NCBI GenBank assembly: GCA_036784855.1
Contig: JAZDSV010000025.1
Coordinates: 161,668 to 225,667, forward strand
Source of the DNA: Aphelidium insulamus
Taxonomy: Eukaryota; Aphelidiomycota; Aphelidea; Aphelidiaceae
Length of the DNA: 64,000 nt
Direction of reading: 5' to 3'
This document shows positions 55,678-64,000 of the stretch, piece after piece (the first letter of the stretch is position 1; every line of letters begins with the position of its first letter). The translations under genes and the position numbers were made by a program. The notes under the pieces were generated by a model. That model had not been told where the DNA came from, ran no database searches, and saw nothing but the letters and a program-made list of their open reading frames with translations.

Positions 55678-58305
55678 TCACGCCCGCCATGGACGTCGAT
55701 TTTCCTTCTCAAGCACATCACGGGCGCGCTTCTTTGGAGGGCGACCGCGACCACGAACACGTTTCGGATCTTGCAGCTGTTCAGACTCCTCCACCTCATT
55801 CAGCTGCACATCAACACTTGCCACGCCACGAGGATGCAAAAACGCGTCGTAAACGGCCAGTAATGTACGAAACAGGGGCCCACCACTAACTGCACGATGA
55901 ACTCGAACAGCCATCTCGCGTAGGTGCTGATATTGTCCTTTTGAAGATGTTGACAGCTGTATTGCCTCGGTTGCCTCCTCATCAGCCGCAGGTTCAGAGG
56001 ATGGTGGTGGTGCTGGCTCCACCATAGGTTCCACAACCGTTGCATTGTTGGCAATTTCAACCTCGACATGGTAACGCGTTCGAAAAGTCTCTTTTGGCAG
56101 CTCGGACATATTTTTTGCCTTGGCCCAGGCCAAGTAGTGTCGACATGGAATGCCATTAGATAGCATTCGTCCACATGAACACGTGTTGCTCTCGTGGCCG
56201 TCATACTCAACTGTGTGGTTACCATTAATGCTTGCAATCTTCCCTGTTTCAGCCAAGGTGAATGTGGCACTTTTGCTGAGCTCCTTCTTGAACTCCTTAA
56301 ATGCCCAACGCGTAACTTTCTTTGCTACGTCCGCCTCGAATTCTATTGTAGTTTCTACCGCATTTCCTGCACTACTCCAATTCAGTTCAGGCAGAAAACA
56401 CGTGAAACATACCGTATCAGCCGATTATCTTCCAGTCCGCGTCGCTCATCCTCATTCTCCAGTCGGCAGCTCATAATGGTTGACATAACGTCAACAAGTC
56501 GCTTCTCTGGGCCAACAAGTCGTTTAATCCAAGCATTCCATCCTTCAGAGCGTTGCGTGGTAGACATTCCTGCATCAAAGTGATGTTTGGAGTAGGCATA
56601 TACCCACTTCTGACGGCATCCGTAGAGACGTGACATATACGTGCACGAGTCACATGTCGTTTGCTGAGGTAAAGTTGGACTTGGCGGTTCTGTATTGTGC
56701 AACTGCTCACAGCAGCACACCAGTTGTTGCAACTTTGGAAACGCGTTGGTCTCAAACTCTTCAACTGACTTGTATGCCACACACGCGTTAAACAACTGGA
56801 GAAATTCGGTGCGATGAGCGCCCATGGCTCGCCCAAGCTTCTTAATGACGTTTTTCTGGAAGTGCCACGCGCACAGTCGATGAACAGTATTAGGGAAAAC
56901 GGCGGCAACTGAAGCAGAAATGGCAGGATCATCGTCGGTGAAGAATGTCTCCGGCGGTACAACAAGCAACTTCTGGAATTGTCTGAATGCCCACGATATT
57001 GTTTCGTCTGCCTTCTTTCGTTTCATCTGCCAGTAGACACACAGCAAACGTTACTGTGTGCCCATCGCCATCAACTCCCACAAATGGGGCAAGTGGCATA
57101 CAAAGAGAGTTCGTCTTGTACGTAGGGTCGAAGAGCACTGTATCGCCATATTTCTGCACCAGCTGCCGCTGGTCTCCATTTGCCCAAAATACGGCTTGCA
57201 TGACGTTGTCGGTCTGTTTAATCATGTAGAAAAACTGGTTGTCGGCTTCGAACTGAGCTTGAAACGCGATAAGAATCTCTTCCGCCTGAGGGCATTTGTG
57301 GCTTTAACTGCAACGAAGCTCGAAAATTCGCCACATCTTTCTTAGTCCACGTGCGCTGTACGTTAGAGAACTCTTGTCCAATAATTTCCATTATTAGCTG
57401 CACGTTTGCACTGGTGCGTGACAGAACTTCAATTTGTTCACGTATAGCCCGTGGGATAAATCGATTGCCAGGTAGCAAGTGCGCATACTTTTCTTCACCA
57501 TAGCATGATTGTGCTCCAGGTTGGCAAGATGTACGTGATATCCGGGGCGACCCTCATTGATATGAATCCACACCTGTATGAGCATAAATGACACGTGTGA
57601 ACATGAACACTACATACCCTGAAAGGACAGTCACACTTAATCGAGTTTTGCGTGGTTTGCTTCCCGCTCTGGCTGCATACAATGCGACGACGGCGAACAA
57701 CACCATCTTTAACCGCAACTGCCGAAAGTCGGACGGAAAATCCCTTGTGGACCGCATATTGGCGGCACTTGGCATGCGCCTCTTCCAATGTTTCAAAAGT
57801 GTCTTGCTCTTTTATCGTCAGTTCTTCTGCCATTGATGTTATGGCGCTGGAAGACAAGCAAGTGTGGATATCACCTTCATCGCCATCATCACTGCCCAGA
57901 ACAGACACCGCTCGGCCCAGCTGAGAAATACCTTGAAATTCGTCCATGCATCATCATCTATAACCGGATAAGCATGTAGTCAGCAATACTGACACCGTAC
58001 CGCTGCCGCTATCAAGTCCACCGTATCCATCCTCGGCATCTTCGTCCTGAGATGCCACATTATGCTGGTCATCGACCGCCTGCAGCTGAATTTAGATGCC
58101 AGAGGGTGAAGTTCTTAGTTGCCTGAGTGGGTTCCATGTCATGTATAGCTGCATCGTCACGCCACAGTCCACTGTTGGGCACAACAGTTGCCAGATCACC
58201 CAAAAATTCGTCCAAATCCACCGAAAGTTCGCTTGGTAGGCCGCCAATGTCGTCAGCAAGGTCGCTTGGCAGGTCATCATCCGCAGCGCCAGCCAGCAGC
58301 GCCAT
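55678..58305 (-). pseudogene. MULE transposase (FAR1-DDE-SWIM), frameshifted
   Basis: Domains in order: an acidic N-terminal segment (58069-58305); a FAR1-type zinc domain (57495-57947: AHAKCRQYAVHKGFSVRL, CDCPFR); the DDE transposase with first D in FDPTYKTN, second in FTDDDPAI, the CAWHFQKNVI helix, and the E in STTQRSEGWNAWIK (56382-57225); a SWIM zinc finger CSCGRMLSNGIPCRHYLAW; and a C-terminal AT-hook RGRGRPPKK. At least three single-base frame changes (about 57485, 57290 and 57010) are not explained by GT-AG introns, so this copy is probably dead, although motifs are intact and decay is recent. Confidence 0.82.
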
Positions 58306-58506
58306 GAACCCGTGGCCATCGGCATCTACAGATAGTAAGGCTATGTGTCAGCAACCCGCTCATTGCGCTGATGCCGCCTACCGCTATGCTGCAGGCGAGC
58401 GGTGGAATACGCTGGCAGCATTGTACGCACTTGTGAAAATACAACAAAAGGGTTCTATTGTTTCCTGGCAACGCCGCCGTTGGCATGGCGTTGTTGTTTG
58501 CTGGCG

Positions 58507-58566
58507 GCGAGTCCTCCAATCTCCGTCGAGGGCTCGAGTCCTCCCTAGATTAGTCCTTTTAAAAAA
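58507..58566. repeat. Right terminal inverted repeat of Mutator-like element
   Basis: Inverted partner of 55520-55579; outer end reads AAAAGGACTAATCTAGGG on the minus strand. Confidence 0.9.
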
Positions 58567-58643
58567 GCCTGATATCTTGGTGCAAAATTTGCTCCACGCT
58601 CCGCTAGCCGAGTTCTTATTGCGCTCTGCGCGATGAGTCTTAT

Positions 58644-59396
58644 CTATGTGAGTGTTAAGTGACGAACACTGCATGTAGATTGATGCACATTATTGTGCCT
58701 ACTTGTGCGAGTATCATTGTCACAATTGTAGTCGAATTGCGCGCAGGTTTCGTCGGAGCTGCGTCGACTATTAGCACTGAGAAAAGCTTCGTCGGATGTG
58801 ACCAGCGCGTTATTTTGCGCGTTCTGTCCAGCAACGGCCTCCTCAATTTGGACTGCTGGTTCCGCGTAACCAAAGCTGATCTCATGGTAGACCACCACCG
58901 GTTGTCTGATATCAAAAAATTAAAAGGTATGGCTGATATGTAGAGCCATTCTATACCTTGCCGGCCCTAGCTCTTTGGTGATATGTGGCACCACCGATTG
59001 TGACGCGTTGGTGCTACTAACCACAAGTTTCCACGAGTCGGAGGTTGCAGTGTTATCGCGTTTCACGATACTCGACGTGAAAGTAGTGCAGTGTTCCTCT
59101 TGTGCATTCATTCTCGTTTGAAGTGGCTTCTCCAAAGCGGTGATAAGTTTGAACGGCGTTCTGCTTGAAACAGTGCTGCGCAATGCGAATCGCTGCGCCC
59201 TAGTGTTGATCGGCGCGCCAAGGCATTCGTTGTGATCCGCTGAACGCGGCAACTGGGGAAACTGATACTCTGGACAGTCAATGAAGCCGAAAACGCGCCG
59301 AGACGAGAGAGAAAGTTTGTGGTTTGCGTGCATGATATGCGGGTGCGTGATTTGCGTAATTGTGCGCAACAGTGCGCAGTCTATTTCCGTGACCAC
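58644..59396 (-). CDS. Unrecognised two-exon gene
   Basis: Two open stretches join through a clean GT-AG intron (58906-58956, GTATAG...TATCAG): exon 1 58957-59396, exon 2 58644-58905, 233 aa and divisible by three. A later Met (MHANHKLS) is a reasonable start. The protein has no signal peptide or transmembrane segment and five cysteines. Sample motifs are FGFIDCPEYQFPQLP, RFALRSTVSSRTPFKLI, KELGPARQPVVVYHEISFGY and EEAVAGQNAQNNALVTSDEA. I do not recognise any family. It begins right beside the Mutator-like element, so it might be a host gene or old captured sequence. Confidence 0.5.
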
Positions 59397-59862
59397 CTAC
59401 ACCTGCGGCGGTTGTCAAGCAGATCGATGGTCATTCGATTATTTTTAGCGGCACTTATGCACCTACATATATATAGTAATTATCGACCTTGTGTGATCAT
59501 GTCAATATTTATGGCTATTCAACAGCTTTCCTCCGCAGAACTACATCACTTAATACTTGATAAATAAATACTTGATGTCACCGCGCAATTGATCTGTTAA
59601 CTGTTATTTAAATCTAGATGATTACATCGATCGCCAACTTTTATTGTACCTTCGACGGTGTAATTAGCTAATACGTGCGCCGAACTTTTTTTCGATGTGA
59701 GGTGCTCGGCCAATCCGGACAATCCAATTTATCGTTGCACCACATGAAATAAGTAATCTCTGCACTGATTGGACGAGCGAACTCTGTGTCACGAACAAAA
59801 AATTTACATAAATAGCGAGCTTTTGGTCATATTCTCCACATAGATTTTAGAATAGAACGTAT
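59397..59862. other. Intergenic, no gene seen
   Basis: About 470 bp, A/T-rich, with no spliceable frame. It presumably held the promoter of the M13 peptidase relic that follows. Confidence 0.55.
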
Positions 59863-62047
59863 ATGATTAAACTGACGACATTTCTGGCAGGCTGTGCACT
59901 ATTTGGTACCGCTAGAGGCGCTGCTGTAGTACGTTCATATCGAAGTGGCGTGAAATATTGCTAACTATTGCCACAGACTTCTGCGGCTGTGTGCACCACC
60001 GAAGCATGTGTTCGCGAGGGCGCAGCCATAAAATTGCGACTCGATACTACAGTGGACCCGTGCACGGATATGTACCAATTCAGCTGTGGATCGTGGCTTA
60101 ACAAGACTGCGATTCCGCCTGGAAAGCAAAGTATTGATTTGATGAACTATGGTGCAATGTACAACGCTCGAGATTTCTTGGAGAACTTCGATGGCAGCGA
60201 CAACCCAATGTGGCCAACAATTAAAACCTATTATAATACGTGCATGGATGCAAAAACTATTGCCGGATTGGGCGCAAGCCCGCTGCAGCCCTACTTGGAC
60301 CAGCTCAGCAAGCTCATTCCAAGCGGGGCCATAGGCGATAACGATTTAACAAAAGCCATAATTTACTTGAACGATTTGGGTATGCTTACACTACTCACCG
60401 CCTATGCAAACAAGCCGGATGAAATTGTGTTCTTACAATATCAGTATGATGTGTTAAGAACTTCATTTAATTAACCACTGTAGGAAACGCCTGGACCGTA
60501 CGTACAAATCTGACCCAGAAAAGATGCAAGTAAACATTGCTACTCTTTTAAAAACCGTATTGGGAGACAGTTCCATCAAGTGGGATCACGACAATTTTGA
60601 TGAAATAGCTGCCGAACAAGTCAAATTTAGTCAACTGTTGAGCGCTATTACCGTTGCGTAGGTTACATGATGGTATTGATTGTAGGTGTCTCATCTCTCA
60701 ATCAGTAATACTACGAAAGAGATTAGTGGCAACGCAATTAACCGCTTGGGAGGAGGTCTTGTTGACATGCCTGCGTTGCTGAAAAGCTTTGACAGAAAAA
60801 CTTGACAAAGTCACCGTTCCTGATGAGCAATATTTTGCCAAAATTATCGGCGCTGGTCAAGAAGCAGTCGCCTAGAGTTATCAAGTTATTTTCTACTTCT
60901 TGATCTAATCGTAGAAGCATCAGGGTTTCTCGGTGACAAGTTTTCTGATGCCTACAATGCCTTTTGGCACATCTTCTTCTACACAAATCCAAGCACCGAA
61001 AGCATGCCGACTTTTGCACGCAGACGACAACGTTACCGTTTGACATTGCAATTCGACAGTCGTATAACAAATATTTAAACATTAAACCGGAAGATGTTGA
61101 AATTGGCAAAGACGCGGCGGACCGAATCGGGAAGCGGTTTGCTCGGCGAATTGAAAAAGCTTTCTTGGCTGGGACCAGTTCCAAAAGTCGGCTCTACTGG
61201 TGAAGCTGGACAAAAAAACTCAAAAACTTCATGAACGATTTCAAATAAAGCCATCCGGATAACGATTTCATCAAGAGTATATATTCTTCATTGAAAATTG
61301 GTACATCCAGTCATTTTGAGAATGGCGCGAATATTTTCCGCCTGCTCGAAAAATTTTTGCACGAAAGACCTAAGTAATTCGAAACTTGGATCTACGGTCT
61401 ACCCGTGCTTTGCTAAGTGCGGTGTGCTACGAAAAAGATAGCATTCGCATCTTATCAAGATTGCATAGCGGAGGCCTCTTTCCATGCCTCAAACTCTGCT
61501 GCAAACCGCTACTCGAATATTGAGAGCCACCATCGGTCATGAAACCATGCGTGGGTTTACAAAACCCGAGACTTGGCAGCGCGGCCGGTTTCGACAAGCA
61601 AAGGGTGGGACGACCCTGGATATGATAGCCTTAACCCAGTGCTTTGTGGCTCAGTATGACCAATTCAAGTTTACTTCCATTCCGGACCGTGTAGACGGTA
61701 AAAACACTTTTTCGTCTGAAAATTTGCCCGACAACAGCGGATTTCAACTTGTGGCTGGGATGCGTGGGAAAATGAGACGGCACGGTGTCGCAGCCAACTG
61801 TGCTGGCGGGACTGACGGGGTACTCTGAAGACCCGGCTATCTATTTATGCCGTTTTGGACATGAGTTGGACGCTAAAAAAGCCAGTGCTTCTTATGAAAA
61901 GCGTTTGGTTGAGATGTGCACGCTCCGGCGAAAAGCCAGAGTCAATCGGAGGCAGCAGTGACACTCGGACGAATTCAAGAACGCATTTAAATGCAAGAAA
62001 AACGCACCCATGAACCCGGACAAGAAATGCAAGCTCTACTGGAGCCC
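59863..62047 (+). pseudogene. Decayed M13 (neprilysin-type) metallopeptidase
   Basis: The 5' part is well preserved: signal peptide MIKLTTFLAGCALFGTARGA, a 50-bp-class intron, then CTTEACVREGAAIKLRLDTT, DPCTDMYQFSCGSW and YNTCMDA, the hallmark N-terminus of M13 ectopeptidases. Beyond 60480 the similarity continues but jumps between frames with several stops (RKRLDRTYKSDPEKMQVNI; LPFDIAIRQSYNKYLNI; then an HExxH-like HETMRGF at about 61537-61557, where the second histidine is lost; and NCAGGTDGV, cf. the family's ENxxDxGG). With many frameshifts and a ruined zinc site this is a pseudogene. Confidence 0.78.
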
Positions 62048-62099
62048 GAACATATTAGGGGGAGGGAGGAGGACAAGAGAAAAATAAATCAATTCATCG

Positions 62100-63450
62100 A
62101 CAGTTGCTAAAATCGTTGGTGTTTGTTCGTTGTTGTTGGTCTCTTTCGTGAAAAAAGATTCTCAGCCCATTGCAGGATCGAAGCGCGAGACTGGCTGCCA
62201 GACGCATCGGCTGGTTAATCAGCGCCACCAACAGTTTTTCGTGGTCGCCGGTGGTCTCGCCCTTGACGCCGCTTTTCCCGGCTGTCTCGCTCGTAGATGC
62301 GCAGATACGCGTCCTTTGTCTTGCTGCGATCATGGGTGTGCCGTGCAGACGCAGCACAATGCGGTTCAACTTGGACTCGTCTGTTCCGACGCCGGCCATG
62401 GCCGACTCCAACTGGTGGGCAAAAGAACTGTCCCTGGTCCTGGATGTAGCCAACTATCGACGTCAGTGTCAGTAAGACACACACTATAAACATGTGTATG
62501 TACCGTCAGGCGGCGGCACCTTCTCAATGAGACCACTCCACCTCGGCTCTGATCACATTGTCCATGGTGTGGCCGTGTTTCTGGGCGTAGGCATCCAAAC
62601 ACGCGCTTCTGGGCGTGGTGGATGTTGCGCGACTTGACAGTCAGGCGGATGAAACCTCGGCTACACCGCAGTGCGTCAGCGGTAGCCTTGACTGGTAAAT
62701 CTGGTCGCTACTCACTCTCATCGGTGCCGATTTTGCCGGCACCGGCCTCCAGCAGAACGCGTCGACGTCGGCCTCGGCATTGCTGTACTCGCCGCGTCCA
62801 TCGCGTGCACCTCTGCCGTGATATAACACGGTCAGCGCACCGCGCCGACAACCTGTCTGCCCGCTCTGCAGCGAGATGATGATAAACTTCTTGTAGCAGC
62901 CACCCACACTTCGCTCTTATGATGGCATCCTCGGAGACGACTTGCCGATAAGCGTGCGCTGGTTTACGCCTCGGCAATCTGTGCGGTCTCGGCGTTGGGA
63001 GCGTCCTGTCAGCAGCTGTGTTACCAACTGGCAATGATCTGTATATATATATATATATATATATACATATATATGCGCGGCGGCATACCTCCACAAGCAT
63101 CTCCTCGTTGGTTGCAGCACCAGCCGCGGCCTTGTGCAGATAGTAGGCGGCTCGCAGGACCGGCCTCGGGGACCGCACAGCCCGCCAACAGTTTGCCACA
63201 ACCGTCCGCTGCACTCGTTGTCGATCACGTCGTACGCGGACTTGCCGTAGTTGGCCTTGTAGTACTGGTCCGGTGCGGCAAGGTCGGCGCGACGCAGCGA
63301 CAGGATCGCACTCGATCAGTTTGTTCTCGTCGGTGCCGAAGCCTGTTTGGCGTAGGTTGTACATCACCAGACATTGGACACACCCTTGGTGGCTTGGCGA
63401 ACGGCCTGCACGGCTGCGTCCAACTTGGCGGCGCGCATGAGGAAAATATG
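62100..63450 (-). pseudogene. Decayed annexin gene
   Basis: Minus strand. Annexin-repeat fragments appear in different frames: AAKLDAAVQAVRQATKG and TGFGTDENKLIE at the 5' end, GAATNEEMLVEV at about 63080-63115, AGKIGTDESE at about 62715, and GVGTDESKLNRIVLRLHG then GDHEKLLVALIN at about 62225-62405. The G-x-G-T-D-E motif marks the type II Ca2+ site of each repeat, so all four repeats leave traces. Nearly every segment between them is frame-shifted. An intron still holds a (TA)n run at 63041-63073. It is a pseudogene or a badly degraded copy. Confidence 0.75.
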
Positions 63451-64000
63451 TGAAAGGAGTTGCATATTAAACTGTGCGTGAGAAGAGAATGGCCGCAGCG
63501 CGGGCGCACGTGAGGCTGGCAAACACGCCGGCAAGCAAACACTGCGCCGCCGTTATCTACATGCGGCACCGGCATTGTCGCTCGCCACAGTTAAAGAGGC
63601 GCTGGCCATTTCACCCAGCAGCCCGGCGCTTAACTCCGGCATCCAGTTGTGCCTAAGATAACCGGCGATAGTAGATGGAAGATAGTTTTGTATTGTGTAT
63701 TTGCATCACACAATAACACATATCACGCGACATATTCTGACGCTGCCTCGCCAGTGCGGCCGGGCCAGCCGGCGATCGGGCGGCAGATTGCGATGAACGG
63801 CCAGTCTCCTTGCTCTTGGCTGCCACATGCCAGTCTCCAACTCTCTGCACTTCTGCACATCATCTGCCATCTGGCCGGCGCGCAGTCGGTGCCGCTCTCA
63901 CACCGCGCTCGGCATATGATTTCACGGCCCAAGTATCAATGTCACTGGCACCGAGACTGTATAAGATTGGTCCCAGCGCAGCCACGGCCAGCCGGTGCCG
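63451..64000. other. Window end, no supported gene
   Basis: About 550 bp with short open stretches on both strands but no recognisable domain; possibly 5' flank of the annexin relic or the edge of another gene outside the window. Confidence 0.45.

Larger units (their letters stand above)
55520..58566. mobile_element. Mutator-like DNA transposon (MULE), about 3.05 kb
   Basis: Bounded by 60-bp inverted repeats (93% identical by my count) and carrying a MULE transposase on the minus strand. The ends contain a repeated GGAGGACTCG motif. I could not find a convincing 9-bp target duplication: the flanks (CCCTTTGAC on the left, GCCTGATAT on the right) share little, so boundaries may be off by a few bases or the site has decayed. 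The long inverted repeats and FAR1/SWIM-type transposase place it in the Mutator superfamily. Confidence 0.88.

Noticed and set aside
55508-58578. 9-bp target-site duplication for the Mutator-like element
   Set aside because: Flanks tested at several possible borders do not match well enough to call a duplication.

Overview
This is nuclear DNA of a eukaryote, gene-dense (about 25 coding genes in 64 kb) and rich in very short introns, mostly 40-75 bp. The gene set is opisthokont in flavour: a full-length PDK1 with a PH domain, WRAP53/TCAB1, ZNF598, USP12/46, a drebrin-like ABP1, tandem RPE65/BCO-type carotenoid oxygenases, a peroxisomal D-amino-acid oxidase, and replication-type histone genes ending in the 3' stem-loop. 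A HAM1-type lipid-binding protein otherwise best known from fungi is also present. I read this as a unicellular or early-branching opisthokont, but I cannot name the species.

Layout. 0-8 kb: small heat-shock protein, two carotenoid oxygenases (the second broken by a frameshift), mitochondrial Lon protease. 8-20 kb: three members of an unfamiliar secreted EF-hand/cysteine-rich/membrane family, interleaved with ZNF598, a Crinkler-RHS-type NTPase-nuclease and the DDX19/DBP5 helicase. 19-26 kb: eIF3f, a basic nuclear-type protein, a PQ-loop membrane protein, mitochondrial enoyl reductase MECR, a non-autonomous hAT-like element, and the divergent H3-H4 pair. 26-37 kb: a small secreted protein, D-amino-acid oxidase, an F-box/DTW fusion, two more members of the EF-hand family separated by a dead LINE, and tRNA-Lys(UUU). 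37-50 kb: ABP1, HAM1-like protein, two small proteins, WRAP53, PDK1, a secreted EF-hand protein whose intron holds a large TATG microsatellite. 50-64 kb: USP12/46, an ankyrin protein, a Mutator-like element with 60-bp inverted repeats, an unrecognised two-exon gene, and decayed M13 peptidase and annexin genes.

Most host genes reconstruct exactly: the exon lengths of Lon, DDX19, eIF3f, MECR, the oxidase, DTW, ABP1, HAM1-like, WRAP53, PDK1 and USP each sum to a multiple of three. The base calling is therefore good, and the frameshifts seen in transposons, in one carotenoid oxygenase, in two EF-hand paralogues and in the M13 and annexin copies are probably real decay rather than noise. Two splicing peculiarities come out of the reconstruction: GC-AG introns recur (about 6 of roughly 75), and PDK1 appears to need a one-nucleotide exon to encode the HRD arginine.

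The most original material is the five-copy EF-hand/cysteine-rich/two-TM family (at 8.2, 16.6, 18.3, 30.8 and 36.0 kb). I cannot assign it to any known family, and it shares a conserved C-terminal tail.
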